From NCBI RefSeq assembly GCF_040786275.1, contig NZ_JBFMVT010000002.1:62001-126000 (forward strand): a stretch of 64,000 bases of DNA. Direction: 5' to 3'. Below the pieces are notes generated by a model, which did not search any database, was not told the origin of the DNA, and was given only the letters and a program-made list of their open reading frames with translations. The stretch comes from Buttiauxella gaviniae. Its GTDB lineage: Bacteria > Pseudomonadota > Gammaproteobacteria > Enterobacterales > Enterobacteriaceae. Made by a program: the position numbers and the translations under genes. Shown here in pieces: positions 21,927 through 31,711 of the stretch (position 1 is the stretch's first letter; each line of letters begins with the position of its first letter).

Positions 21927-22564
21927 TGCTGTCTGTTAAAGATTGCTCGATTTCACACGCTTCTCGCTCGTTGATTCACAAGATGAGTTTCACCGTGGGC
22001 GCGGGCGAAGTGCTGACACTCATGGGCCCGTCGGGGGCAGGGAAATCGACATTTTTAAACTGGATGATAGGTGCACTCCCCGAAGAATTTAGCGTAACAG
22101 GCGCGCTTTGGCTTAACGGGCAGCAGCGCGATACGTTGCCAACCGAGCGGCGAAACATCGGCATTTTATTTCAGGACGCGCTGTTATTTGCCCATCTGAA
22201 CGTGGGGCAAAATCTGGCGATGGCGTTACCCGCTGCCATCAAGGGTCGCGAACAACGTAAACATTGCGTTGAACAGGCGCTGGCGAACGCGCAACTCCCG
22301 GATTATTACCGACGCGATCCGGCCACGCTTTCCGGCGGTGAGCGGGCGCGAGTCAGCGTATTACGGGCGTTGCTGGCGCAACCTGAAGCGCTGCTTCTTG
22401 ATGAGCCCTTCTCCCGCCTCGATCAATCTTTGCGCGAGCAATTCCGCCAGTTTGTCTGGCAGCAGGTGGAGCAGCAGGCCATTCCGGTGGTGCTGGTGAC
22501 GCACGACCCGCAGGATATTCCGCCGGGCGGGAAGATTATCCAGCTCAATGCATCACAGGGTTAA
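21926..22564 (+). CDS. ynjD: ABC transporter ATP-binding protein YnjD
   Basis: 212 aa ATPase powering YnjBC. Walker A GPSGAGKST at about residues 33-41, signature LSGGERARV, Walker B ALLLDEP and the switch histidine in LVTHDP are all intact. It starts one base inside the ynjC stop (TAATG). A strong terminator follows at 22604-22637. The substrate of the system is not known. Confidence 0.92.
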   Translation: MLSVKDCSISHASRSLIHKMSFTVGAGEVLTLMGPSGAGKSTFLNWMIGALPEEFSVTGALWLNGQQRDTLPTERRNIGILFQDALLFAHLNVGQNLAMALPAAIKGREQRKHCVEQALANAQLPDYYRRDPATLSGGERARVSVLRALLAQPEALLLDEPFSRLDQSLREQFRQFVWQQVEQQAIPVVLVTHDPQDIPPGGKIIQLNASQG

Positions 22565-22603
22565 TTCGTCATACATAACTATGCGTTATCGCAAAGAATA
22601 GCC

Positions 22604-22637
22604 GCCGTTATTCGAGCAGAATGACGGCTCTTTTTTT
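22604..22637 (+). terminator. Rho-independent terminator after ynjBCD
   Basis: Stem GCCGTTATTC / GAATGACGGC (10 bp with one G-U pair), loop GAGCA, followed by TCTTTTTTT. It separates ynjBCD from ynjE, which must then have its own promoter. Confidence 0.85.
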
Positions 22638-22656
22638 CCTCTTTTCAGGTTATAAG

Positions 22657-23952
22657 ATGAAACGTGTTTCTCAACTAACCGCCGCCTTGATGTTATCCGG
22701 GTTGGCGCACATGGCTTACGCTGCCGAACTCCCTTCCTCGATGACTTTTAACACCCTTCAGGCGCAGCACGGCGTTGCGATTGATACGCGTCCAAGTGCA
22801 TTTTATAACGGCTGGCCGCAAACCGTGCACGGCGTCGGCGGGCATGAACCGGCCGCGCTGAATTTGTCTGCCAGTTGGCTGGGCATGATGAACGATGAGC
22901 AACTGCAGCTTTGGGCAAAGCAGCACACCATTGCACCAGAAAGCGTGATTGCGCTGTACGGGAAAAGCGATGAGACAAAAGCGGTGAAAGCACGCCTGTC
23001 TCAACTGGGCTATAAGAATATCGCCCTGCTGTCCGACGCCCTGCAACAGCCTGCCCGCCTGCAGAAAATGGCACACTTCGAACAGCTTGTTTATCCGCAA
23101 TGGTTGCATAACCTGATGCAGAACAAACCCGTCGCTGCCGCGCCTGCGGGCGAAGTGAAAATCATTGAAGCCGCATGGGGTGCGCCAAAACAGTATCTTC
23201 TGAGCCACATTCCAGGGGCGGACTACATCGACACCAATGAAGTCGAAAGCGAGCCGCTGTGGAATAAAGTCTCTGATGACAAGCTCAAAGAGATGTTGGC
23301 GAAACACGGTATTCGCCACGACACAACCGTCATTCTTTACGGGCGCGATGTGTATGCTGCGGCACGTGTCGCACAGATCATGCTTTATGCCGGTGTGAAA
23401 GATGTGCGTTTACTGGATGGCGGCTGGCAGAGTTGGGCTGACGCGAAACTCCCGGTTGAGCGCGGCCTGCCCAATGATGTGAAACCTGCCGCTGATTTCG
23501 GGGCACCGATCCCAGGCCAGCCACAGTTGATGCTTGATACGGAACAGGCTCGCGGGTTGCTGGGTCGTAAAGATGCTTCCCTGGTCAGTATTCGTTCATG
23601 GCCTGAGTTTATCGGCACCACCAGCGGGTACAGCTACATTAAGCCAAAAGGTGAAATTGCCGGTGCTCGTTGGGGTCATGCCGGTTCTGATTCCACGCAT
23701 ATGGAAGATTTCCATAATCCAGATGGCACCATGCGCTCACCTGGTGACATCGCCGCGATGTGGAAAAGCTGGAACATTACGCCAGATCAGCACGTTGCGT
23801 TCTATTGCGGTACCGGCTGGCGCGCGTCCGAAACCTTTATGTATGCCCGTGCGATGGGCTGGCAGAATGTTGGCGTCTATGACGGTGGCTGGTATGAGTG
23901 GAGCAGCAATCCTAAGAACCCGGTAGCCACGGGTGAGCGTAAACCGGATTAA
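22657..23952 (+). CDS. ynjE: Thiosulfate sulfurtransferase YnjE
   Basis: Secreted multi-domain rhodanese, 431 aa, with a signal peptide ending near AYA (residue 22). E. coli YnjE has three rhodanese domains, with the catalytic cysteine in the last; here it is Cys384 in FYCGTGWRAS. The sequence is collinear with E. coli. The ATG at 22657 (MKRVSQL) is chosen over an earlier in-frame ATG at 22621 that lies in the terminator stem of ynjD. It transfers sulfane sulfur from thiosulfate; physiological acceptor uncertain. Confidence 0.94.
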   Translation: MKRVSQLTAALMLSGLAHMAYAAELPSSMTFNTLQAQHGVAIDTRPSAFYNGWPQTVHGVGGHEPAALNLSASWLGMMNDEQLQLWAKQHTIAPESVIALYGKSDETKAVKARLSQLGYKNIALLSDALQQPARLQKMAHFEQLVYPQWLHNLMQNKPVAAAPAGEVKIIEAAWGAPKQYLLSHIPGADYIDTNEVESEPLWNKVSDDKLKEMLAKHGIRHDTTVILYGRDVYAAARVAQIMLYAGVKDVRLLDGGWQSWADAKLPVERGLPNDVKPAADFGAPIPGQPQLMLDTEQARGLLGRKDASLVSIRSWPEFIGTTSGYSYIKPKGEIAGARWGHAGSDSTHMEDFHNPDGTMRSPGDIAAMWKSWNITPDQHVAFYCGTGWRASETFMYARAMGWQNVGVYDGGWYEWSSNPKNPVATGERKPD

Positions 23953-23966
23953 GCGTTGCGATTAAC

Positions 23967-24053
23967 GGTGGATGGCGCTGTCGCTTATCCACCCTACACA
24001 ACGGCTGCAACTTCTTGTTTTCGTAGGTCGGATTAGCGTTAGCGACATCCGAC
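23967..24053. repeat. Two REP-like elements in inverted orientation (BIME-like)
   Basis: Two short palindromic units lie between the convergent ynjE and ynjF: 23967-23997 (GGTGGAT...ATCCACC stem, then CTAC) and 24023-24053 (GTAGGTCGGAT...ATCCGAC). The arrangement, with CTAC/GTAG tails facing each other, is that of enterobacterial REP pairs. The second unit runs into the 3' end of ynjF and encodes its last residues. Confidence 0.75.
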
Positions 24054-24665
24054 ATTAATGCGTTTTAACGTCTCGTAACCACTCCATACCCGCGTAAAAG
24101 TCGTCATCCAGCACAGCGCACCAAACACCCACGCAAACCAGACAAACCACTGCGGGAACAGGCAACTCAACACGAATAGCGCGATGGTTTCAGTGCCTTC
24201 CGTCAGTCCGCCGAGATAGTAAAACGACTTGTGCGCATAGCCAGGATTAGCAAGCTGATGCTTTTGCGCGACGGCGGCAAAGGCCAGAAAACTGCTGCCA
24301 GTACCGATAAACGCAAACAGTAACCACGCCCCCGCCAGCGCGTTCTGCTCAGGATTGGCGAGAATAAAGCCAAACGGCACCAGCGCGTAAAACAGGAAAT
24401 CTAGGGCAATATCCAGAAATCCACCGGCATCACTCATACCGCGCCGCCTTGCGAGCGCGCCGTCTAATCCATCGAACAAACGGTTAAGTACAATGGCTGC
24501 CAGCGCCGCGCCATACCATTGCAGCGCCAGAAATGGCAGAGCAAGCACACCGATGGCAAACCCCAGCAGCGTGATGCCATCAGGGGTAATCTCGGGTTTA
24601 TCCAGCTTATTAGCTACACGTTCCAGGGTGGGTTTTATACGCGGGTGAAGATAGCTATCAAACAT
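24039..24665 (-). CDS. ynjF: CDP-alcohol phosphatidyltransferase family protein YnjF
   Basis: Inner-membrane enzyme of 208 aa with about six TM segments. The CDP-alcohol phosphotransferase signature DG(x)2AR(x)8G(x)3D(x)3D is complete at residues 65-89 (DGLDGALARR...GGFLDIALD). It should transfer a phosphatidyl group from CDP-diacylglycerol to an unknown alcohol. Its start overlaps the ynjA 3' end by 8 bp. The C-terminal residues VGCR and the TAA stop are encoded by a REP element, so the tail differs from what the ancestral gene would have had. Confidence 0.9.
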   Translation of the reverse strand: MFDSYLHPRIKPTLERVANKLDKPEITPDGITLLGFAIGVLALPFLALQWYGAALAAIVLNRLFDGLDGALARRRGMSDAGGFLDIALDFLFYALVPFGFILANPEQNALAGAWLLFAFIGTGSSFLAFAAVAQKHQLANPGYAHKSFYYLGGLTEGTETIALFVLSCLFPQWFVWFAWVFGALCWMTTFTRVWSGYETLKRINVGCR

Positions 24666-25236
24666 GGGGCTGTTTCCCAGAAGAATTTACGCAGAGGCCT
24701 TGCGCAGGAATATCCAGCGCGGCATTAAAACGGGCTGAGAGGTTTTGAAACGCAATCAACGCGGTTAATTCCGTAATGGCTTTTTCATCATAGTGCTTTT
24801 TCAATTCGTCTTTCAGCTCGTCGCTAATCTGCGGCGGTGTGGCGGTCATCGCATCGGCATAGGCCAATGCCGCCTGTTCTTTAGCGCAAAACAGCGTTTC
24901 TTCCCGCCAGTTAGCTACTGCCAGCACTTTTTCCATTGAACCGCTGCGCTCGGCCAGACGTAAGCTATTGGCATCAATACAGAATTCACAGCAGCACTGC
25001 TGAGAAACGCGCGTCATAACGAGGGAGCGAACAACCGGGTCGATACCTGCACGTCGTCTTTCAAGAAATCCCACAAACAACGCGACCAACCAGAAGAGAT
25101 ACGGGAAACGCCCCCACCAGCGCGTCGGGTTTAAAACCGCACCGAAATGCTTTTCTTGCATGGTGACAATGGGCCGTAAACTGCCCGGCAATTTTTTAAG
25201 TGGCTTCACCCAGGGCGTTCTATTTTTGGTCGTCAT
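24658..25236 (-). CDS. ynjA: AhpD/CMD-family protein YnjA
   Basis: 192 aa, carboxymuconolactone decarboxylase/AhpD-like fold; closely related to E. coli YnjA (RWWGRFPYLFWLVALFVGFLE-type segment, DPVVRSLV, NLSARFNAALDIPAQGLC). The likely redox pair is C83-x-x-C86 in CCCEFC. Biochemical role unknown; AhpD relatives are thiol-dependent peroxidase partners. In E. coli ynjA precedes ynjB, whereas here it precedes ynjF on the opposite strand, a local rearrangement. The ribosome site before the ATG at 25236 is weak. Confidence 0.87.
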   Translation of the reverse strand: MTTKNRTPWVKPLKKLPGSLRPIVTMQEKHFGAVLNPTRWWGRFPYLFWLVALFVGFLERRRAGIDPVVRSLVMTRVSQQCCCEFCIDANSLRLAERSGSMEKVLAVANWREETLFCAKEQAALAYADAMTATPPQISDELKDELKKHYDEKAITELTALIAFQNLSARFNAALDIPAQGLCVNSSGKQPHV

Positions 25237-25309
25237 TCGGGAAAATCTTCAGATAATCTTTTGTGGCGCGTATTATGCCACGCCCATAGATAAAGAATGG
25301 ATTGGTATC

Positions 25310-25723
25310 ATGAAAACCCTTGATGTCGTTGCGGCAATTATTGAGCAACGCGGTAAAATTTTGCTCGCACGTCGCCCGGAAAGCGGCGATCAGGCGGGTC
25401 TGTGGGAATTTCCGGGGGGCAAAGTGGACGCTTTTGAGTCACAGCCTGCGGCACTTGCGCGGGAACTTGAAGAAGAGCTAGCCATTAAAGCCGTGGTGGG
25501 AAGTTATGTTGCTAGCCATCAACGCGAGGTGTCCGGTCGAATAATTCACCTTCATGCCTGGCATGTGGCGGAATTTACCGGAGAGATGAAAGCGCTTTGC
25601 CACAGTGAGCTGGTCTGGTGTTTACCTGCCGAGGCGTTTAATTACCCACTTGCCCCGGCAGATATTCCCTTACTTGAAGCCTTTATGTCCTTACGCGACG
25701 CCACACCAAAGGATTCGTGCTGA
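25310..25723 (+). CDS. nudG: Nudix CTP/oxidised-nucleotide pyrophosphohydrolase NudG
   Basis: 137 aa Nudix hydrolase acting on pyrimidine and damaged dNTPs (5-hydroxy-CTP, 2-hydroxy-dATP in E. coli), yielding NMP + PPi. The Nudix box spans residues 37-58 (GGKVDAFE..PAALARELEEEL). The start at 25310 matches the family N-terminus MKTLDVVAAIIE; the open frame extends 50 codons upstream across the ynjA promoter without similarity. The 3' end overlaps convergent ynjH by 41 bp. Confidence 0.93.
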   Translation: MKTLDVVAAIIEQRGKILLARRPESGDQAGLWEFPGGKVDAFESQPAALARELEEELAIKAVVGSYVASHQREVSGRIIHLHAWHVAEFTGEMKALCHSELVWCLPAEAFNYPLAPADIPLLEAFMSLRDATPKDSC

Positions 25724-25970
25724 GGGCTTTTTCATCACGCTGGCACTGGAGCAGTACGCCGCCATCGGCTTTAACCACTGCTCCTTCAGAGTAATTTTGA
25801 TCCTGATAGATACAGCACTGATTACACGGCGCCGCACGCTGCCCTTGCGTGTTAAAGACTTCCGGCGGAACAACCACGTCCACCTGCGGATCAAGGCGTT
25901 GTGCCATCCCCGGCAGGCTGGTCATTATCAGTACTGCGCCGACGACGAACAGGTTTTTTAGTCGCATCAT
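25683..25970 (-). CDS. ynjH: DUF1496 secreted protein YnjH
   Basis: Small exported protein of 95 aa starting at one of two adjacent ATGs (25970 or 25967, GAGGG just upstream). Signal peptide [22 protein letters not shown] is followed by a mature part with CNQCC and a further Cys near 83, matching the YnjH/DUF1496 family. Function unknown. The gene is squeezed: its 5' end overlaps the topB 3' end by 80 bp and its 3' end overlaps nudG by 41 bp. Confidence 0.82.
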   Translation of the reverse strand: MMRLKNLFVVGAVLIMTSLPGMAQRLDPQVDVVVPPEVFNTQGQRAAPCNQCCIYQDQNYSEGAVVKADGGVLLQCQRDEKALSTNPLVWRRVRT

Positions 25971-27882
25971 CACTTCCCTCTTTTTTTGCCCATTGCTTGC
26001 GTGGTTTTTTCTGCTCATCCGGGGCTTTAACCCCTTTGAAAGCGTGATGTACCGGCTTGGTTCGCGCCTGATGAATCAACTCATACAGCGTATGAACCAG
26101 CGGCTGCATAAAATCCTGATAACGGCACTGCTTTTCGCTGATTTGTGTCAACGTCGATTCCCACTGCGCCGTCATATCCGGCCTTGCTGCCAGTTCAGGA
26201 AGCGAGTGAATCAATGCTCGCCCCGCATCTGACGAATGGATATAACGCCCTTTTTTCACCAGGAACGTTCGCTTAAACAGCAGTTCGATGATCCCGGCGC
26301 GGGTCGCTTCTGTGCCCAGGCCGTCTGTAGCACGCAGGATCTTTTTCAGATCTTTGTCCTGCACAAAGCGGGCGATACCGGTCATGGCGGAGAGCAAAGT
26401 GGCATCGGTGAAATGGCGCGGCGGCTGGGTTTGGCGCTCAACCACTTCACCTTTTTCACACAGTAATTCATCACCTTTGGTGACCACCGGCAGCGGTGTA
26501 CCATCGTTCTCTTCGTCGCGCTCTTTGCTGCCCAGCAGCGTACGCCACCCGGCTTCTGCCAGAAAACGTGCTTTAGCATTAAATTTCCCGCCCGCGATAT
26601 CGAGATCGATAGTGCATTTGCGGAACACCGCATCGGGGCAGAACTGCATTAGGTATTGTCGGGCGATCAGGTTGTAAACTTTAGCTTCGTTTTCAGAAAG
26701 CGAGATCGACGAGCTGCGCGCGGTCGGGATAATCGCGTGGTGCGCATCCACTTTTTTATCATCCCAGCAGCGGTTACGCAGGTCGGTATTCACCGCGGGC
26801 TGCGGCAATAGCTCCGGCTGGTGAACGCTTATGGCATTCAGCACTGCATGACGCCCGGCAAAATGCTCTTCCGGCAAATAGCGGCAGTCAGAACGCGGAT
26901 AGGTGATTAACTTATGCGTTTCATATAATTTCTGGCAAATATCCAGCACGTTTTGCGCACTCAGACCAAAACGTTTTGCCGCCTCAATTTGCAGGCTTGA
27001 GAGCGAAAACGGCAGCGGAGCCACTTCTGATTCCCGTTTATCATTATAAGCCGTGACAATCGCCGGTTGCCCGCCGATTCGGTTGACCACATGCTCCGCC
27101 AGCGGGCGATGCAGTAAACGCCCTTCTTCATCCTGGTACGGCTCGCATGATTCGCTCGGCTGCCATGTGGCAACAAAACGTTCATCCGCAGGCGTGACGA
27201 TATGCGCTTTCACTTCGAAAAAGTCTTTCGCGACAAAATTCTCGATTTCTTCATCACGCCGCACCACCAGCCCCAGCACCGGCGTTTGCACACGCCCTAC
27301 CGAAAGCACGCCCTGATAACCGGCATTGCGACCAAGGATCGTATAGGCACGCGTCATGTTGATGCCGTACAGCCAGTCAGCGCGGGCGCGGGCAAGGGCC
27401 GAGACGCAAAGCGGGATGAATTCGCTATTTGCACGCAGGCGTGTAATGGCGCGCTCTACGGCTTGCGGGTTGAGATCGTTAATTAAACAGCGTTGTACCT
27501 GCTGGCGCTTTTCAGGTGCCAGTTGCAGATAGTCGAGCACTTCATCCACCAGCAATTGCCCTTCGCGATCCGGGTCACCGGCGTGAACCACTTCGTCGGC
27601 CTGGGTGAGCAATTTTTTGATGGCATTAAGCTGTTTGGTCACCGAGGGGCGCGGTTGCAGTTGCCATTTTTCCGGCACAATCGGCAAATCAGCGAGGTTC
27701 CAGCGGGCATAGCGGGCGTCATAGGCATCCGGCTGAGCCTGTTCGAGCAGATGACCGATACACCAGGTCACAACTTGCCCATTACCACACTCGATGAAAC
27801 CATCACCCCGCCGATGCGGCTTGGGCAGGACATCCGCAATCGCGCGAGCGAGGCTCGGTTTTTCGGCAATAAACAGACGCAT
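25891..27882 (-). CDS. topB: DNA topoisomerase III TopB
   Basis: Type IA topoisomerase, 663 aa (E. coli about 653). TOPRIM residues are seen in FIAEKPS (E7, K8) and DPDRE (103-107), and the nucleophile is Tyr328 in [13 protein letters not shown]. It decatenates DNA and resolves replication/recombination intermediates. The C-terminal tail is highly basic ([10 protein letters not shown]..., KKPVRRRR) and its last 27 codons lie over the ynjH signal-peptide region. The ATG at 27882 follows the selD stop by 4 bp; an upstream in-frame TTG is less likely. Third gene of ydjA-selD-topB. Confidence 0.95.
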   Translation of the reverse strand: MRLFIAEKPSLARAIADVLPKPHRRGDGFIECGNGQVVTWCIGHLLEQAQPDAYDARYARWNLADLPIVPEKWQLQPRPSVTKQLNAIKKLLTQADEVVHAGDPDREGQLLVDEVLDYLQLAPEKRQQVQRCLINDLNPQAVERAITRLRANSEFIPLCVSALARARADWLYGINMTRAYTILGRNAGYQGVLSVGRVQTPVLGLVVRRDEEIENFVAKDFFEVKAHIVTPADERFVATWQPSESCEPYQDEEGRLLHRPLAEHVVNRIGGQPAIVTAYNDKRESEVAPLPFSLSSLQIEAAKRFGLSAQNVLDICQKLYETHKLITYPRSDCRYLPEEHFAGRHAVLNAISVHQPELLPQPAVNTDLRNRCWDDKKVDAHHAIIPTARSSSISLSENEAKVYNLIARQYLMQFCPDAVFRKCTIDLDIAGGKFNAKARFLAEAGWRTLLGSKERDEENDGTPLPVVTKGDELLCEKGEVVERQTQPPRHFTDATLLSAMTGIARFVQDKDLKKILRATDGLGTEATRAGIIELLFKRTFLVKKGRYIHSSDAGRALIHSLPELAARPDMTAQWESTLTQISEKQCRYQDFMQPLVHTLYELIHQARTKPVHHAFKGVKAPDEQKKPRKQWAKKEGSDDATKKPVRRRRSTDNDQPAGDGTTP

Positions 27883-27886
27883 TCGT

Positions 27887-28930
27887 TTAACGAATCTCAA
27901 TCATCGGACGACCTGCACGCGCGGTTTTTAGCTCACCAATGGCGGTCAGTTTGATGCCATTTTTCTCGGCAACGGCGGCAACGTCCGCTTCTGCATCGGC
28001 TTCTACAGCTAACAGCAAACCGCCTGACGTTTGAGGGTCACACAATAAATCGCGTTGCGCCGGGGTCATTTCACCCATAAACGCGCCGTAGCTGGCAAAA
28101 TTACGCGCGGTACCACCTGGCACACAACCTTGGGCGATATAGGCTTCAACATCAGGCAATTTCGGAACTTTATCAAACCATACTTCCGCCTGAACGCCTG
28201 CGCCCTGGCACATTTCACTCAGGTGCCCTAACAGGCCAAAACCGGTGACATCGGTCATGGCGGTGACGCCTGCGATGTCGGCAAATTCGGCACCCGGTTT
28301 GTTTAGCTGGCACATTACATCCGCCGCAAGGCCAACGTGTTCGGGTTTAAGTAGGGATTTTTTCTCAGCGGTGGTTAGCACACCAATACCGAGCGGTTTG
28401 GTGAGGAACAGTTTGCAACCCGGCGTTGCCGAGCTATTTTTCTTAACGCGATCGGTAGGCACGATGCCGGTAACCGCGAGGCCAAAAATCGGCTCTGGAG
28501 CATCGATGGAGTGGCCGCCCGCAAGGGAAATCCCCGCCTGCTGGCAAACAAAGCGCCCGCCTTCAATCACTCGACGCGCAATTTCAGGGGCCAGGGTATT
28601 GATAGGCCATCCCAGAATCGCAATCGCCATGATCGGTTTGCCGCCCATCGCATAAATATCGCTGATGGCGTTTGTGGCCGCGATGCGCCCAAAGTCGAAC
28701 GGATCGTCGACGATAGGCATGAAGAAGTCTGTAGTGCTAATGACACAAGTGCCGTTGCCCAGATCGTAAACCGCCGCGTCATCACTGGTTTCGTTTCCGA
28801 CCAGCAAGTTAGGATCGACAAATTTAGCCTGCTCGGATTGCAGAATAGTTTGCAGGACTTTCGGGGAAATTTTGCAGCCGCAACCAGCGCCGTGGCTGTA
28901 CTGCGTCAAACGAACGGTTTGCTCACTCAT
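27887..28930 (-). CDS. selD: Selenide, water dikinase SelD
   Basis: Makes selenophosphate from selenide and ATP for selenocysteine and selenouridine synthesis. 347 aa, same length as E. coli. The active-site pair is Cys17 and Lys20 in SHGAGCGCK; this is the Cys form, not a selenocysteine form. AGGAG lies 6 nt before the ATG. Sits between ydjA (118 bp upstream) and topB (4 bp downstream), the E. coli order. Confidence 0.97.
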   Translation of the reverse strand: MSEQTVRLTQYSHGAGCGCKISPKVLQTILQSEQAKFVDPNLLVGNETSDDAAVYDLGNGTCVISTTDFFMPIVDDPFDFGRIAATNAISDIYAMGGKPIMAIAILGWPINTLAPEIARRVIEGGRFVCQQAGISLAGGHSIDAPEPIFGLAVTGIVPTDRVKKNSSATPGCKLFLTKPLGIGVLTTAEKKSLLKPEHVGLAADVMCQLNKPGAEFADIAGVTAMTDVTGFGLLGHLSEMCQGAGVQAEVWFDKVPKLPDVEAYIAQGCVPGGTARNFASYGAFMGEMTPAQRDLLCDPQTSGGLLLAVEADAEADVAAVAEKNGIKLTAIGELKTARAGRPMIEIR

Positions 28931-29048
28931 GGACTACTCCTGTCATTGGCAATGTCGCTATGGTAACCGTTCAGCCGCGCAGTGGTAAGTCTGCGTGTCC
29001 GAATTGCGCCCTTCCTGGTCACAATCCAGACAGCTTTTGTTTGTTTGC

Positions 29049-29600
29049 TTAGAATTTACGCACAAACGGCGTGATGTCTGGCACGTTGACCGTGGTAGAC
29101 GCTTTGAGTTGTGGTGTTCCCAGATAGAGGAAACCCACCACTTCATCTTGCTCACGGCAATGCAGCGCTTCGCGTACGGCTTCGCTTTCTGTCCAGATCC
29201 CGCTGCGCCAGATGCCGTTGTAGCCTTGGGCAACCGCCGCCATTTGCATAGCCATTACCGCACAGCCCGCAGAAACCACTTGCTCCCAAACCGGAACTTT
29301 ATGGTTGTCATCACAATGGGCCACGACGGCGATAATCATGGGGGCACGGAACGGTGCAGTACGCGCCTTTTCGATGCCTTTTTCATCTTGCTCTTCAGCA
29401 ATGGCGGCCTGTTCCATCACTTTACTGAAGCGCTCGCGGCCTTCGCCTTCAATCACAATGAAACGCCACGGCTGTAGTGTTCCGTGGTCTGGGGCACGCA
29501 TACCGGCACGAATGATATTTTCCAGCGTTTCACCTGCAGGTGCGGGTTCTGCCAGACGAGAGGCGCTGCGGCGGTTGAGAAGTAGGTCAAGTGCATCCAT
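29049..29600 (-). CDS. ydjA: Nitroreductase-family protein YdjA
   Basis: 183 aa FMN-dependent nitroreductase-fold protein, one of the shortest of its family, forming dimers. The flavin-binding N-terminal RRSASRLAE and the [12 protein letters not shown] segment are seen. Physiological substrate unknown. The ATG at 29600 ([13 protein letters not shown]) has AGGAG 7 nt upstream; the frame stays open 60 codons further but overlaps the sppA promoter region. First gene of the ydjA-selD-topB unit, divergent from sppA. Confidence 0.95.
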   Translation of the reverse strand: MDALDLLLNRRSASRLAEPAPAGETLENIIRAGMRAPDHGTLQPWRFIVIEGEGRERFSKVMEQAAIAEEQDEKGIEKARTAPFRAPMIIAVVAHCDDNHKVPVWEQVVSAGCAVMAMQMAAVAQGYNGIWRSGIWTESEAVREALHCREQDEVVGFLYLGTPQLKASTTVNVPDITPFVRKF

Positions 29601-29770
29601 TTGATAACTCCTGTAATGGTTTTGATCAGCAAAATTAACACAGGCGTAGATTTTGTTACAGCGCGGGGCAGATTTCCTACTGACTTTTGGCCGGGGGGTA
29701 TTTAGGATAGCAATCACTTTAGCTGTCACCGCTTTGCGCGCGGCAGCTTGTTGAACGTTATGGAGTATAC

Positions 29771-31621
29771 ATGCGCACAATCGGGCGATTCGTTGCCGGT
29801 TTTTTTAAGTGGACCTGGCGTCTGCTTAACTTTATTCGAGAGTTTATTCTCAACCTCTTTTTAGTGCTTCTGGTGCTGGTTGGCGTGGGGATCTGGATGC
29901 AGATTAACAGTGCGCCAGCCGAACCTGCGCGCGGGGCGTTATTGCTTGATATCACCGGCGTGGTAGTGGATAAGCCTTCCGTCAGCAATAAACTGGGGGT
30001 GATTGGTCGCCAGTTGCTCGGTGCCGGTTCTGACCGCTTGCAGGAAAACTCGCTGTTTGATGTGGTGGACACCATTCGCCAGGCCAAAGATGACCGCAAT
30101 ATCACCGGCATCGTACTGGATTTAAAAGAGTTTGCCGGGGGCGATCAGCCGTCTATGCAATACATCGGTAAAGCGCTGCGTGAATTCCGCGACAGCGGTA
30201 AGCCGGTTTATGCCGTGGGCGATAGCTACAATCAGGGGCAATATTATCTGGCGAGCTTCGCCAATAAAATCTGGCTCTCCCCGCAAGGCATGGTGGATTT
30301 ACACGGCTTTGCCACGAATTCGCTGTATTACAAAACATTGCTCGATAAGCTGAAAGTCTCCACGCATATCTTCCGCGTGGGCACCTACAAGTCTGCCGTC
30401 GAACCGTTTATTCGCGACGATATGTCTCCAGCCGCGCGTGAAGCGGATAGCCGTTGGATTGGCGAGCTGTGGCAGAACTACCTCGCAACGATTGCCGCTA
30501 ACCGGCAGATTACGCCTCAGCAAGTCTTCCCAGGCGCTCAAGGTTTGCTCGATAATTTGCAAAAATTGGGCGGCGATACCGCGAAATACGCACTTGATAA
30601 CAAACTGGTTGATGAACTGGGCAGCAGCGCCACGATTGATAAAGCGTTGGTTAAACAGTTTGGCTGGAATAAAGAAAATAAAGATTTCAGCTACACCAGC
30701 ATGTATGACTACGTGGTGAAAAAACCGGCTGATAAAGGCGATGCGATTGCGGTCATTCTCGCAAACGGCGCCATTATGGACGGCGAAGAGACGCCAGGTC
30801 AGGTGGGCGGTGATACCACGGCCATGCAAATCCGCGAGGCGCGGCTTGATCCTAAAGTGAAAGCCATTGTGCTGCGCGTGAACAGTCCTGGCGGCAGCGT
30901 AACGGCATCCGAAGTGATTCGTGATGAACTGGAAGCCGCGCGGGCGGCGGGTAAACCTATCGTTGTTTCAATGGGCGGTATGGCGGCATCCGGGGGTTAC
31001 TGGATTTCCACTCCGGCAAATTACATTGTCGCAAGCCCGAATACGCTGACCGGATCAATCGGTATCTTCGGGGTTATCAATACCGTTGAAAATAGTCTCG
31101 ATTCGATTGGGGTTCACACCGATGGCGTGGCCACTTCACCGTTAGCTGACGTGGCTGTCACGAAGTCGTTGCCACCGGAAGTTCAGCAGATGATGCAGTT
31201 GACCATCGAAAACGGCTATAAGCGCTTTATCAATTTGGTTGCCGACTCGCGTAAGAAAACGCCGGAACAAATCGATTCTATTGCGCAGGGCCATGTCTGG
31301 ACCGGTCAGGATGCGAAAGAGAACGGCCTGGTCGATAGCCTGGGTGATTTCGACGATGCCGTAGCGAAAGCCGCTGAACTTGCGAAACTTTCAAACTGGC
31401 ATCTGGATTTCTGGCAGGATGATCCGAGCTTTATCGATATGGTGTTCGACAGCATGAGCGGTTCCGTCCGTGCCATGCTGCCGCAGGCATTGCAGGCCTG
31501 GCTGCCCGCTCCGCTGGCTGATGCCGCCCTTGCGGTAAAAGCGCAAAACGACAAGTTTGGCACCATGAACGATCCGCAAAATCGATACGCCTTCTGCCTC
31601 ACCTGTGGAGATGTGCGTTAA
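29771..31621 (+). CDS. sppA: Signal peptide peptidase SppA (protease IV)
   Basis: Inner-membrane serine protease that degrades cleaved signal peptides. 616 aa with an N-terminal membrane anchor at about residues 24-44 and tandem ClpP-like S49 domains. The Ser/Lys dyad is Lys207 in GTYKSAVEP (N-terminal half) and Ser407 in [11 protein letters not shown] (C-terminal half), as in the E. coli enzyme. TATGGAG precedes the ATG. A terminator follows at 31631-31657. Confidence 0.97.
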   Translation: MRTIGRFVAGFFKWTWRLLNFIREFILNLFLVLLVLVGVGIWMQINSAPAEPARGALLLDITGVVVDKPSVSNKLGVIGRQLLGAGSDRLQENSLFDVVDTIRQAKDDRNITGIVLDLKEFAGGDQPSMQYIGKALREFRDSGKPVYAVGDSYNQGQYYLASFANKIWLSPQGMVDLHGFATNSLYYKTLLDKLKVSTHIFRVGTYKSAVEPFIRDDMSPAAREADSRWIGELWQNYLATIAANRQITPQQVFPGAQGLLDNLQKLGGDTAKYALDNKLVDELGSSATIDKALVKQFGWNKENKDFSYTSMYDYVVKKPADKGDAIAVILANGAIMDGEETPGQVGGDTTAMQIREARLDPKVKAIVLRVNSPGGSVTASEVIRDELEAARAAGKPIVVSMGGMAASGGYWISTPANYIVASPNTLTGSIGIFGVINTVENSLDSIGVHTDGVATSPLADVAVTKSLPPEVQQMMQLTIENGYKRFINLVADSRKKTPEQIDSIAQGHVWTGQDAKENGLVDSLGDFDDAVAKAAELAKLSNWHLDFWQDDPSFIDMVFDSMSGSVRAMLPQALQAWLPAPLADAALAVKAQNDKFGTMNDPQNRYAFCLTCGDVR

Positions 31622-31630
31622 TTCAAATCC

Positions 31631-31657
31631 AGCCCGGTATTTACCGGGCTGATTTTT
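31631..31657 (+). terminator. Rho-independent terminator after sppA
   Basis: Stem AGCCCGGT-ATTT-ACCGGGCT followed by GATTTTTTT, 10 bp past the sppA stop. Confidence 0.9.
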
Positions 31658-31711
31658 TTGCCCCGTCGCTCTATACTGCGCCCCATTACGTAAAAGCCTT
31701 CGAGCTCATCC

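Noticed and set aside
27882..27900. TTG start for topB at 27900
   Set aside because: The ATG at 27882 gives the conserved [11 protein letters not shown]-terminus; the TTG would overlap selD without benefit.
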